DNA from: Rhizobium rhizogenes NBRC 13257
GTDB lineage: Bacteria; Pseudomonadota; Alphaproteobacteria; Rhizobiales; Rhizobiaceae
Assembly: GCF_000696095.1 (NCBI RefSeq)
Contig: NZ_BAYX01000014.1
Location: forward strand, 117,110 to 181,109
DNA: 64,000 bases
Direction: 5' to 3'
The number at the start of each line of letters is the position of its first letter. The first letter of the stretch is position 1. The notes below the pieces were generated by a model that saw only the letters and a program-made list of their open reading frames with translations, had not been told where the DNA came from and searched no databases. Position numbers and translations under genes: made by a program. Below are positions 18,732 to 27,230 of the stretch, piece after piece.

Positions 18732-19474
18732 CAGGACCCCACGGCCGCCTGCTTGGCGGAAAGACCGCCAAAACGCCGATCGCGCGCGGCATATTTTTCC
18801 AGCGCGGAGAAGAAAAGGTCCCGGCTGAAGTCAGGCCAGTATTCCGGCATGAACATGAATTCCGAATAGGCGGCCTGCCAGAGCAGGAAATTCGACAACC
18901 GCTCTTCACCGCTGGTGCGAATGATCAGATCGGGATCAGGAATTCCGGCCGTATCCAATCGCGCGCCGACCAGTTCGGGGCTGATATCCTGCGGGCGCAG
19001 CCGCCCGGCCTCGACGTCCCTCGCGAGGCTGACGAGGGCGCGGGAAATTTCATCGCGCGAGCCATAGTTGAAGGCGATGACCAGCGTCAGGGCCGTATTG
19101 TCCCTGGTGGTCTCCTCCGCCTCGATCAACAATGGCAGGATGTCGCCGCGCAGATTGTTGCGATCACCGATCACGCGGATGCGGACATTCTGGCGATGCA
19201 GCTCGGCAAGGTCTCGCCGGATGAAGGCCTTGAGCAGACCGAGGAGATCGCTCACCTCCGTCTCCGGTCGACGCCAGTTCTCCGACGAAAAAGCAAAGAG
19301 GGTCAGGTATTTTACGCCGATGTCGCCGGCAGCCCGCACGGTCTCGCGCACCGCCTCCACGCCCTTACGATGGCCCATGGTTCGCGGCAGGCCGCGTGCA
19401 TTGGCCCAGCGCCCGTTGCCATCCATGATGATGGCAACGTGTTCGGGTATGGCAGAGAAGGTCGGAAGTGACAT
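18731..19474 (-). CDS. uppS: Isoprenyl transferase (undecaprenyl diphosphate synthase)
   Basis: Makes undecaprenyl diphosphate, the lipid carrier for peptidoglycan and LPS. The 247 residues include the catalytic Asp18 in IIMDGNGRWANARGLPRTMG, the SSENWRRP segment and the C-terminal IRTSGEERLSNFLLWQAAYS block. The family length is normal. It is placed with frr, pyrH and cdsA in the conserved translation and envelope gene order. Confidence 0.96.
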   Translation of the reverse strand: MSLPTFSAIPEHVAIIMDGNGRWANARGLPRTMGHRKGVEAVRETVRAAGDIGVKYLTLFAFSSENWRRPETEVSDLLGLLKAFIRRDLAELHRQNVRIRVIGDRNNLRGDILPLLIEAEETTRDNTALTLVIAFNYGSRDEISRALVSLARDVEAGRLRPQDISPELVGARLDTAGIPDPDLIIRTSGEERLSNFLLWQAAYSEFMFMPEYWPDFSRDLFFSALEKYAARDRRFGGLSAKQAAVGS

Positions 19475-19579
19475 ATGGGTCCAGTTTTGTTCGGCGGGAA
19501 AGGTTCTGGCCTCTTAATCTAGCGCACCCTTGCCGCTTTCAATATCTCGTGATCGAAAGCGCGATGCCCTAGCGTGAAA

Positions 19580-20140
19580 TCAGACCTGCATGATTTCCTT
19601 TTCCTTGTCGACTAGCAAGCGGTCGATGTCCGAAATCGTCTCATCCGTCATCTTCTGCACACGCTCTGACAAGGAGCGGCCCTCATCCTGACCGATGTCA
19701 CCGTCCTTTTCGGCCTTTTTGAGACCGTCCATGCCATCACGGCGAACATGGCGAATCGCCACCTTTGCCTTCTCGGCATATTCGTGGGCGACCTTCACCA
19801 GAGAGCGGCGACGCTCCTCGTTGAGTTCCGGCAACGGAATTCGCAGGTTCTGCCCGTCGATAATCGGGTTGAGACCGAGATTGGATTCGCGGATCCCACG
19901 CTCGACGGCACCGACCATCGACTTGTCCCAAACCGAGACCGACAGCATGCGCGGCTCGGGAACCGTGATATTGGCCACCTGGTTCAGCGGCATGCGCGAA
20001 CCGTAGGCTTCAATCGTCACCGGGTCGAGAATATTGGCGGACGCACGCCCGGTGCGCAGCGAGGCGATGTCGCTCTTGAATGCCGCAATGGCGCCGTCCA
20101 TGCGGCGCTTCAATTCCTTGAGGTCAGTGCCTTCACTCAT
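19580..20140 (-). CDS. frr: Ribosome recycling factor
   Basis: Splits post-termination ribosomes together with EF-G. The 186-residue protein is the standard length and shows FKSDIASLRTGRASANIL near the N-terminus and IPLPELNEERRRSLVKVAHE, followed by a Lys/Asp-rich C-terminal helix (KKAEKDGDIGQDEGRSL). It follows pyrH by 54 bases on the same strand. Confidence 0.98.
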   Translation of the reverse strand: MSEGTDLKELKRRMDGAIAAFKSDIASLRTGRASANILDPVTIEAYGSRMPLNQVANITVPEPRMLSVSVWDKSMVGAVERGIRESNLGLNPIIDGQNLRIPLPELNEERRRSLVKVAHEYAEKAKVAIRHVRRDGMDGLKKAEKDGDIGQDEGRSLSERVQKMTDETISDIDRLLVDKEKEIMQV

Positions 20141-20194
20141 GTTTATACTCCCGTCTAATAGGCGACGCCGGGAAGGTCCGGCGCCACAGGAACG

Positions 20195-20917
20195 TCAATT
20201 GTCTGATACGATGGTCTTGCGGCCGCCGCCGGTCAAGATTTCCGCGAAGCCGCCCTTTTCATGGATGGAAAAGACGATGATCGGAATGGAGTTCTCCCGT
20301 GCCAGCGCCACAGCGGCAACGTCCATGACGGCGAGGCCCTTTTCGAGCACCTGGCTATGGGTCAATTGCTCGAAGCGGGTCGCATCCGGGAATTTCTTCG
20401 GATCGGCGGAATAGATGCCGTCGACCTGCGTGCCCTTGAAGATCGCCTGGGCGCCCATTTCGGCGGCGCGCAGGGCAGCGGCTGAATCAGTGGTGAAAAA
20501 TGGATTGCCGGTGCCGCCGGCAAAGATCACCACACGGCCAAGCGAGAGGTGATAGAGCGTGGCGCGTTGCGAGAAGCTCTCACAGATCTCCGGCATGGAA
20601 ATGGCGGAGAGGACCACCGTGTCGATATCGAGCTTGCGCAGCGAGGTCGCCAGCGCCAGGGCGTTGATGATGGTTCCAAGCATGCCCATGTGATCGCCGG
20701 TCACACGGTCGCCGCCCTTGGAGGCCACAGCGACGCCACGGAAAATGTTGCCGCCACCGACAACGACGCCGACTTCGACGCCCATTGCGCGCGCCTCTGC
20801 AATATCGGAGGCAATCCGGTCGGCGACGGTCACGTCGATACCGAACCCTTGGCTGCCCATCAGAGCTTCGCCGGAGGCCTTGAGCAATACACGCTTGTAG
20901 ATCGGCTGAGTCATCAT
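20195..20917 (-). CDS. pyrH: Uridylate kinase
   Basis: Phosphorylates UMP to UDP; hexameric, bacterial-type enzyme of the amino acid kinase fold. The product is 240 residues. Visible segments are YKRVLLKASGEALMG, VGVVVGGGNIFRG, GGTGNPFFTTDSAAALRA and KGTQVDGIYSADPKK. Two adjacent ATGs (20917 and 20914) follow AAGGAGCC; I use the first, and the second differs by one residue. A longer frame to 20983 has no family sequence at its start. Confidence 0.97.
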   Translation of the reverse strand: MMTQPIYKRVLLKASGEALMGSQGFGIDVTVADRIASDIAEARAMGVEVGVVVGGGNIFRGVAVASKGGDRVTGDHMGMLGTIINALALATSLRKLDIDTVVLSAISMPEICESFSQRATLYHLSLGRVVIFAGGTGNPFFTTDSAAALRAAEMGAQAIFKGTQVDGIYSADPKKFPDATRFEQLTHSQVLEKGLAVMDVAAVALARENSIPIIVFSIHEKGGFAEILTGGGRKTIVSDN

Positions 20918-20966
20918 GGCTCCTTGAAGTGATCGCGGGGAAGATTGTGAAAGCCGGATACACGAA

Positions 20967-21060
20967 GGGCATCGCGTTGTCACGCGATGCCCACGGGTTT
21001 TCCCGGATATGGTTTCACCTATCTGGGGTATGGTTTCGTTTCGTCAACAGACGAAACGAA
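20967..21060 (-). terminator. Two consecutive perfect hairpins downstream of tsf
   Basis: Between tsf and pyrH there are two perfect stem-loops: an 11-bp stem TTCGTTTCGTC/GACGAAACGAA (21035-21060, AACA loop) and a 10-bp stem GGGCATCGCG/CGCGATGCCC (20967-20992). Neither has a clear T run on the minus strand, so attenuation, partial termination or mRNA processing is as likely as full termination. Confidence 0.5.
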
Positions 21061-21068
21061 TTCGATGA

Positions 21069-21995
21069 TCAGCCCTTGGCCACGGCAGCGACTTCAGCAG
21101 CGAAGTCGGCCTCTTCCTTCTCGACGCCTTCGCCGAGGAGCAGACGGGCCATGCCAACGACTTCGATCGCAGCGCCAGCGGTCTTTTCAGCTTCCTTGAT
21201 GGCAGCACCGACCGTCAGGTCCGGGTTGATGACGAAGGCCTGCGAGAGAAGAGCAACTTCCTCGAAGAACTTGCGCATGCGGCCTTCCACCATTTTTTCG
21301 ATGATGGCTTCCGGCTTTCCGGATTCGCGGGACTGCTCGATGAAGACGTTGCGTTCGCGCTCGGCGACTGCGGCATCGACTTCTTCGGCGCGGATAGCCA
21401 GCGGGTTGGTAGCAGCAATGTGCATGGCAACCTGGCGGCCGATCGACGTCAGAACGGCCTTGTCACCAACCGACTTCAGGGCAACCAGAACGCCGAGCTT
21501 GCCGATACCGTCACCGGCAGCATTGTGGATGTAGGTCGCCACGACGCCGTGCTCGACTTCAAGCTTGGCCGCACGACGAAGCGTCATGTTCTCGCCGATG
21601 GTTGCAATCGCGTCCTTGATGGTGTCGGCGACCGGCTTGCCGGATGCGGGATAGGTCGCAGCCGAAATGGCTTCGACCGTGCCATCGGTGGACAGCGCGA
21701 CTTCGGCGATGCCGCGAACGAGCTCCTGGAAGGCATCGTTACGGGCAACAAAGTCGGTTTCGGAATTGAGCTCGACGACAACGGCCTTGTGACCGGCGCC
21801 GGCAATGGCGACCAAGCCTTCAGCGGCGGTACGGCCGGACTTCTTGTCGGCCTTGGAGATGCCCTTGGCGCGCAGCCAGTCGATCGCGGCTTCGATATCG
21901 CCGTTGGTTTCGATAAGCGCCTTCTTGCAGTCCATCATGCCTGCGCCAGACTTTTCGCGCAGTTCCTTCACCAATGCAGCCGTAATCTCGGTCAT
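21069..21995 (-). CDS. tsf: Translation elongation factor Ts
   Basis: Nucleotide exchange factor for EF-Tu. The 308-residue protein opens with the UBA-like domain and signature LVKELREKSGAGMMDCKKAL, and carries the second signature region ELNSETDFVARND (residues about 78-90). It pairs with rpsB upstream, the universal order. Confidence 0.98.
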   Translation of the reverse strand: MTEITAALVKELREKSGAGMMDCKKALIETNGDIEAAIDWLRAKGISKADKKSGRTAAEGLVAIAGAGHKAVVVELNSETDFVARNDAFQELVRGIAEVALSTDGTVEAISAATYPASGKPVADTIKDAIATIGENMTLRRAAKLEVEHGVVATYIHNAAGDGIGKLGVLVALKSVGDKAVLTSIGRQVAMHIAATNPLAIRAEEVDAAVAERERNVFIEQSRESGKPEAIIEKMVEGRMRKFFEEVALLSQAFVINPDLTVGAAIKEAEKTAGAAIEVVGMARLLLGEGVEKEEADFAAEVAAVAKG

Positions 21996-22174
21996 AAGCT
22001 TCCTCTTGTCGGTTCATACGGTGCGGCAAGCGGCTTTGAGCCGAGGCGGCACCGATTTGAGGGACGAAATGTACCCGTAAGTATGACAGCGTTATGAAGC
22101 TGCGTCATACTCTGGAATTCTTGATTGGAACATGCCTGGATCTACCGCCCAGGCCATGCGTTCCCTGAAACAGA

Positions 22175-22215
22175 ACAAGGCCGCTCGAACTCCTTGAAGT
22201 CGCAAACGGCCTTGT
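22175..22215 (-). other. Stem-loop between rpsB and tsf
   Basis: An imperfect stem (ACAAGGCCG/CGGCCTTGT) with a loop of about 23 bases lies in the 270-bp gap between rpsB and tsf. It could be an attenuator or processing site setting the rpsB to tsf ratio; no T run follows. Confidence 0.35.
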
Positions 22216-22268
22216 CCCGGATGTCAATACGCTCGGGCGGACAAGCGTCTGTCCGCCGCGGGGCGTGA

Positions 22269-23039
22269 TCAGGCTTCGGTGCCGCCTTCGACCAGGGTCG
22301 GCTCGACCGGAGCTTCGATGGAAGCGCCGAGGTCGCGGCCGGATGCGCTCTGCTGGCGAGCGATGCCGTCGATGGCAGCGCGTGCGATCAGGTCGCAGTA
22401 GAGAGCGATGGCGCGCGAAGCGTCGTCGTTGCCCGGGATCGGATAGTCGATCAGGTCCGGATCGCAGTTCGAGTCGATGATAGCGACGACCGGGATGCCG
22501 AGGCGCTTGGCTTCGTCGATCGCGATCTTTTCCTTGTTGGTGTCGATGATGAACATCAGGTCCGGAGTGCCGCCCATATCGCGGATACCGCCGAGAGCCT
22601 TGTCCAGCTTTTCGCGCTCGCGCTCAAGGTTCAGACGTTCCTTCTTGGTGAAGCCCTGGGCGTCGCCGTTGAGGATTTCGTCGAGCTTGCGCAGACGCTG
22701 GATGGAGTTCGAAATCGTCTTCCAGTTGGTCATCATGCCGCCGAGCCAGCGAGCGTTGACGTAGTACTGAGCCGAACGCTTGGCGCTGTCGGCGATCAGT
22801 TCAGAGGCCTGACGCTTGGTGCCGACGAACAGAACGCGGCCGCCACGGGCAACGGTGTCGCTGACGACCTGCAGAGCGCGGCTCAGCAACGGAACCGTCT
22901 GGGCGAGGTCGATGATGTGGATGTTGTTACGATCGCCGAAGATGTACGGCTTCATCTTCGGGTTCCAGCGATGCGTCTGGTGGCCGAAGTGAACGCCAGC
23001 TTCCAGAAGCTGACGCATAGAAAAATCGGGCAATGCCAT
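22269..23039 (-). CDS. rpsB: 30S ribosomal protein S2
   Basis: Small-subunit protein that binds the 16S rRNA head-platform region with S1. Starting at ATG 23039 (AAAGG upstream) it has 256 residues, beginning MALPDFSMRQLLEAGVHFGH. The S2 signatures QTHRWNPKMKPYIFGDRN and PVVAIIDSNCDPDLIDYPIP are present. It ends in an acidic tail (EAPVEPTLVEGGTEA) typical of rhizobia. A frame extension to 23141 is not used. Confidence 0.98.
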   Translation of the reverse strand: MALPDFSMRQLLEAGVHFGHQTHRWNPKMKPYIFGDRNNIHIIDLAQTVPLLSRALQVVSDTVARGGRVLFVGTKRQASELIADSAKRSAQYYVNARWLGGMMTNWKTISNSIQRLRKLDEILNGDAQGFTKKERLNLEREREKLDKALGGIRDMGGTPDLMFIIDTNKEKIAIDEAKRLGIPVVAIIDSNCDPDLIDYPIPGNDDASRAIALYCDLIARAAIDGIARQQSASGRDLGASIEAPVEPTLVEGGTEA

Positions 23040-23240
23040 GCCTTTGTATCCTTTTCCGGTTGAACCTCCGCAAGGCGAACAGCATCCTCTTCGAGAATGC
23101 CACCGGGCGGAACCATCCGGATTTCTCCCGGACAATCCCATGCCTTACGTGTGGAATGCGGCTGGCCATACATTCGATTCACCGGGAATGCAAGGGCACG
23201 GCGGAAAAAAGAGCGATTTGGGCAGCTTTGGCCCGACGCT

Positions 23241-24068
23241 TTACTGGCAAGCCTTGGCGTCGAGCACTTCCAGCTTGGAAAGTTTGCCGGTGAGCACGAA
23301 GTCGCCGTAGTCCATGGTGAGGTCGCGGGTGATACCGTTTTCATAGAGTTTGAACGACATGCGGTAGACCGGTATGGCGTCGCCCTTGGACTTCTCGTTG
23401 AAATAGGCGACCGTCACCGGCCAGAACGGTGTCTTGGCAAAGACGCCTGCCTTGTCGGCATCGGGATCGTCGGTGGCCGGCGTCTCCGACTTGCCGACGA
23501 CGGTGGTTGCGAGCAACGGCTTGTCGCCATCGTCCGAACCGTCGAAAACCTGGGCCTCAAAGAAGTTTTTGCCCAGCTTGGCATTGTGGATGATGTCGAG
23601 CATGTGCTCCGTCGGGAAGCGGCTCTGAATGAGTTCGATCTGCCTGGGCTTGGGCTGGGTCAGGTCGACCTTGATGCCCTTCTGATCGTCCGCCGCAGCG
23701 CCACGCACGTCCTTGTCGAGCTGATCGTCGGTGTAGGACTTGGTCTCGAAGCGGAATGTCCGTTTGGCGAGATCCTCGAACGTCGTGGTCTGCTGGTCGC
23801 TGAGGCGGGTGGTGTCGCCCGTGTCGATCTGCGTGACGAAGCGGAAATTGGTGGTGAATCCGGTGCAATCGGAACCGTCGAACTCATAGACCATGCGGCC
23901 GAACATGCCGGCAATGCCGGAGCGATCGGTGGCGTCCTTGAGTTCGAGATCGTAGACGGCGCGATGCGCGATCAGCCCGCTCGGACCAGCCGCATAGGCT
24001 ACTGGTGCGCCCAGAGATGCGATGCCCAAACTCGAAACAATAACGGCGGCAAGACTCGAGCGGAACAT
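23241..24068 (-). CDS. EipB-family periplasmic cell-envelope integrity protein (DUF1849)
   Basis: A 275-residue secreted protein: a signal peptide ends near VAYAAGP (about residue 27), then the family opening GLIAHRAVYDLELKDA. Brucella EipB of the same family is a periplasmic beta-spiral protein needed for envelope integrity, with a conserved disulfide; here exactly two mature cysteines remain, Cys68 (DGSDCTG) and Cys274 (AKACQ), in the matching places. GGAG lies seven bases before the ATG. It stands alone, divergent from the ridA operon. Confidence 0.82.
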   Translation of the reverse strand: MFRSSLAAVIVSSLGIASLGAPVAYAAGPSGLIAHRAVYDLELKDATDRSGIAGMFGRMVYEFDGSDCTGFTTNFRFVTQIDTGDTTRLSDQQTTTFEDLAKRTFRFETKSYTDDQLDKDVRGAAADDQKGIKVDLTQPKPRQIELIQSRFPTEHMLDIIHNAKLGKNFFEAQVFDGSDDGDKPLLATTVVGKSETPATDDPDADKAGVFAKTPFWPVTVAYFNEKSKGDAIPVYRMSFKLYENGITRDLTMDYGDFVLTGKLSKLEVLDAKACQ

Positions 24069-24203
24069 TCATTATCTCCTGTTGGACTCGCACGCGATGT
24101 TATAAGAACGCTTTCGGCTAAAACGAGGCCGCCGGTCCCTTATATGGGAATTTAATCTTGATGCCGGATTTTTGAAGGTTTTACAACAAAACGGGAGATG
24201 AAA

Positions 24204-24671
24204 ATGTCCAACGCTATCGAGGGTCGTCTGAAGGAGCTTGGCATCGTCCTGCCGCAAGCCGCTGCACCGGCTGCGAATTATGTTCCCTATGTCATCAGCG
24301 GCAACCTTCTTTATCTCTCGGGACAGCTGCCGACGGAAAACGGCAAGGTCGGCGTTACCGGCCATCTTGGCAAGGATGTCGACGTTGCCGGTGGCCAGCG
24401 CGCCGCTGAGCTTTGCGCCATCAATATCCTCGCCCAGGCGAAAGCCGCCCTGGACGGCGATCTCAGCCGCATCAAGCGCCTGATCAAGCTGAACGGCTTC
24501 GTCGCTTCGGTGCCCGAGTTCGTCGAACAACATCTTGTGATCAACGGCGCCTCTAATCTTCTGGCAAATGTACTCGGCGAGGCCGGCAAGCACGCACGCG
24601 CCGCCGTCGGCATGGCCGCGCTGCCGCTGAACGCCGCCGTCGAGATCGATGCCATTCTGGAAATCGCATAA
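24204..24671 (+). CDS. RidA family protein
   Basis: About 155 residues of the YjgF/YER057c/UK114 fold, with VPYVISGNLLYLSGQLPTEN near the N-terminus and the GASNLLANVLGEAGKHAR stretch carrying the conserved Arg near the C-terminus. Related proteins deaminate reactive enamine/imine intermediates from PLP enzymes. I use ATG 24204 with GGGAG six bases upstream; the ATG at 24198 abuts that site. The stop overlaps the next start by one base (TAATG). Confidence 0.9.
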   Translation: MSNAIEGRLKELGIVLPQAAAPAANYVPYVISGNLLYLSGQLPTENGKVGVTGHLGKDVDVAGGQRAAELCAINILAQAKAALDGDLSRIKRLIKLNGFVASVPEFVEQHLVINGASNLLANVLGEAGKHARAAVGMAALPLNAAVEIDAILEIA

Positions 24672-25402
24672 TGAGCAAAATTGCCTGGCTGACTGAACGT
24701 CCCGTCGCCCATCGCGGCTATCACGACATGAACAAGCAGGTCTGGGAAAACACGCTATCGGCCTTCTCCCGGGCGATCGAGGCGGGTTTTGCCATCGAAT
24801 GCGATCTGCACTATGCCTCGGACGGCGTCCCGGTCGTCTTTCACGATGACGACCTGCAGCGCGTCTGTAATCTTCCCGTCGAAGTGCGCGACCGCACGTC
24901 GGGCGAACTCGGCCTGCTGTCGATCGGCGGCACCAAGGACAAGATCCCGACGCTGAAGCAGCTCCTGCGGCTCTGCGACGGCAAGGTGCCGCTGGTGCTG
25001 GAACTGAAAGGCCGTGAAGGCGACGATGAGGGCTTTGCAGAAACCGTGCTCGAGGTGCTGGAAGGTTATAAGGGCCATGTGGCGCTGATGAGCTTCGACC
25101 ATTGGCTGCTCAAGGACCTGAAGGCGCTCGACGCGCCCTACCCGGTCGGCCTGACGGCGGAGGGAAATCAGCCCGAGACGTTTTTTAAGCATGACGAAGC
25201 CATGCAGCTTGGGCTAGACTTCATCTCGTATTTCTATGGCCATCTGCCGAACCCATTCATCACGGCGCAGCGCCAGCGCGGCATTCCGGTTATCACCTGG
25301 ACCGTGCGCGACGAAGCAGCCCGTCAACACACATTTGCCAACGCAGACCAGATGACCTTCGAAGGTTTTGATCCCAGGGAGAGCCCTGCCCTCATTTCAT
25401 GA
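24671..25402 (+). CDS. Glycerophosphodiester phosphodiesterase family protein
   Basis: A 243-residue TIM-barrel enzyme without a signal peptide, so cytoplasmic. The metal and catalytic motifs are visible: VAHRGYHDMNKQVWENTLSA (HR, E), IECDLHYASDGVPVVFHDD (E, D, HD) and LVLELKGREG. It probably hydrolyses glycerophosphodiesters to glycerol 3-phosphate and an alcohol. It overlaps the upstream gene by one base and the downstream gene by four, forming a tight three-gene operon with ridA and the acyltransferase-like gene. Confidence 0.9.
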   Translation: MSKIAWLTERPVAHRGYHDMNKQVWENTLSAFSRAIEAGFAIECDLHYASDGVPVVFHDDDLQRVCNLPVEVRDRTSGELGLLSIGGTKDKIPTLKQLLRLCDGKVPLVLELKGREGDDEGFAETVLEVLEGYKGHVALMSFDHWLLKDLKALDAPYPVGLTAEGNQPETFFKHDEAMQLGLDFISYFYGHLPNPFITAQRQRGIPVITWTVRDEAARQHTFANADQMTFEGFDPRESPALIS

Positions 25403-26586
25403 CAGACGAATTATCCATTCGCGTAGAACGTTCCTTCAAAAATATCGCTCCGGAGGGCTGGTCCAGGCTCGCCGGAGCATCGAGAACGGGTACGCTGCTG
25501 CCGTACAACCCGTTCGTCTCGCATGCTTTCCTGTCATCGCTGGAGGAGTCCGGCTCCGCCACCGACAGGACGGGCTGGCTTGGCAACCATCTGCTGCTCG
25601 AGACCGATAGCGGCGAGCTCATCGGCGCCGTACCCGGCTATCTCAAGAACCACAGCCAGGGCGAATATGTCTTCGATCATGGCTGGGCCGATGCCTTCGA
25701 GCGGGCCGGCGGGCGTTATTATCCAAAATTGCAATGCTCCATCCCCTTCACGCCAGCCACCGGCCCGCGGCTGCTGGTGGCTGAAGGTCAAGATCGCACC
25801 GCGATCCAGCCGGCGCTGGCCGAAAGCCTGAAGGAAGTGACCCGGCAGATCGGCGTCTCCTCCGCCCACATCACCTTCCTGCCGGAAGACGAGATCTCCG
25901 TCTTCGAGACGGATGGCTATCTGCACCGCACCGACCAGCAATTCCATTTCATCAATGATGGCTACGCCAATCACGATGCCTTTCTGGACACGCTGGCGTC
26001 ACGCAAGCGCAAGGCACTGAAAAAGGAACGCCGCGCCGCTCTCGAGGGCGGCATCAGCATTGACTGGCTGACCGGCAGCGATCTGACCGAAAGCATCTGG
26101 GACCAGTTCTTCACCTTCTATATGGATACCGGCAGCCGCAAATGGGGCCGGCCCTACCTCACCCGCAAATTCTATTCGCTGATCGGCGAGCGCATGGCCG
26201 ATGACATCCTGCTTGTCATGGCCAAGCGCGAGGGCCGCTATGTCGCCGGCGCCATCAATTTCATCGGCGGCGACGCGCTCTATGGCCGGCATTGGGGCTG
26301 CATCGAGGACCATCCCTTCCTGCATTTCGAGGTCTGCTATCATCAGGCGATCGATTTCGCGCTTAGCAAAGGGCTGAATCGGGTCGAGGCCGGCGCGCAG
26401 GGAGAACACAAGCTCGCCCGCGGCTATCTGCCGGTCATAACGCATTCGGCGCATTATATCGGCCACCAGGGCCTGCGCCGCGCCGTTGCCGACTATCTCA
26501 AGCAGGAGCGCGAACAGGTGGAAGAGATGAGCGAGATCCTGACGGAACACAGCCCCTTCCGCAAAGGCGAGCGGCAGGATAACTAG
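25399..26586 (+). CDS. GNAT/FemAB-like N-acyltransferase (DUF482 family)
   Basis: A 395-residue protein of the PF04339 family, often called peptidogalycan biosynthesis protein, whose fold resembles FemAB acyltransferases. Family segments include LPYNPFVSHAFLSSLEESGS, PATGPRLLV, ITFLPEDE, ASRKRKALKKERR, RKWGRPYLTRKFYSLI and GAQGEHKLARGYLPV. The substrate is unknown. ATGA overlap with the GDPD gene suggests coupled translation, but I cannot derive a joint pathway from the neighbours. Confidence 0.85.
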   Translation: MTDELSIRVERSFKNIAPEGWSRLAGASRTGTLLPYNPFVSHAFLSSLEESGSATDRTGWLGNHLLLETDSGELIGAVPGYLKNHSQGEYVFDHGWADAFERAGGRYYPKLQCSIPFTPATGPRLLVAEGQDRTAIQPALAESLKEVTRQIGVSSAHITFLPEDEISVFETDGYLHRTDQQFHFINDGYANHDAFLDTLASRKRKALKKERRAALEGGISIDWLTGSDLTESIWDQFFTFYMDTGSRKWGRPYLTRKFYSLIGERMADDILLVMAKREGRYVAGAINFIGGDALYGRHWGCIEDHPFLHFEVCYHQAIDFALSKGLNRVEAGAQGEHKLARGYLPVITHSAHYIGHQGLRRAVADYLKQEREQVEEMSEILTEHSPFRKGERQDN

Positions 26587-26681
26587 GGCAATTCCAGGAA
26601 AAGTGTGCTGCGGTTTTCCGTCCAGGATTGCGTAAAAACAAAGAGCTAGACAACCATAATCGGAAGACGAGGAGACCCTTC

Positions 26682-27110
26682 ATGACCAGCCCGGCCTATG
26701 ACACCAACAACATCTTCGCAAAGATCCTGAAGGGCGAAATTCCCTCTGTCCGTGTCTACGAGGACGAGCACACAGTCGCCCTCATGGATGTCATGCCGCA
26801 GTCGCCCGGCCACACGCTGGTGCTCCCGAAATCCCCGTCGCGCAACCTGCTCGACGCCGATCCGACCGCCCTTCAGCATCTGATCACGACTGTCCAGAAA
26901 GTCGCCGTCGCGGTTCAGGAGGCTTTCGATGCCGATGGCGTCTATATCGCCCAGTTCAACGAGCCGGCCGCCGGGCAAACGGTGTTTCATTTGCACTTCC
27001 ACGTCATTCCGCGCCACGAGGGCATCGCGCTGAAGCCGCATTCGGGCAAGATGGAAGATGGCGCGGTCCTGGCGGAGAATGCCAAGAAGATCGTCGAGGC
27101 TCTGGGCTGA
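26682..27110 (+). CDS. HIT family nucleotide-binding hydrolase
   Basis: A 142-residue histidine-triad protein. The N-terminal IFAKILKGEIPSVRVYEDEH and the catalytic triad motif HLHFHVIPR near residue 105 are typical of Hint-type phosphoramidases acting on nucleotide conjugates. The ATG at 26682 has GAGGAGA upstream; an extension to 26628 lacks a site. It ends before a terminator shared with clpA. Confidence 0.93.
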   Translation: MTSPAYDTNNIFAKILKGEIPSVRVYEDEHTVALMDVMPQSPGHTLVLPKSPSRNLLDADPTALQHLITTVQKVAVAVQEAFDADGVYIAQFNEPAAGQTVFHLHFHVIPRHEGIALKPHSGKMEDGAVLAENAKKIVEALG

Positions 27111-27170
27111 ATTTCAGCCGAAGACGATTACAGCTGTTAAATTCCTTCATAAGAAATACAACATAAACAT

Positions 27171-27213
27171 ATGAAAACGGCTGCATTGTTGCCAATGCAG
27201 CCGTTCTGTTTTC
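27171..27213. terminator. Bidirectional terminator between HIT gene and clpA
   Basis: A perfect 13-bp stem AACGGCTGCATTG/CAATGCAGCCGTT with a four-base loop (27176-27205), followed by T-rich sequence on both strands. It separates the convergent HIT gene and clpA. Confidence 0.88.
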
Positions 27214-27230
27214 TCAAGCAGTCGATCGGC

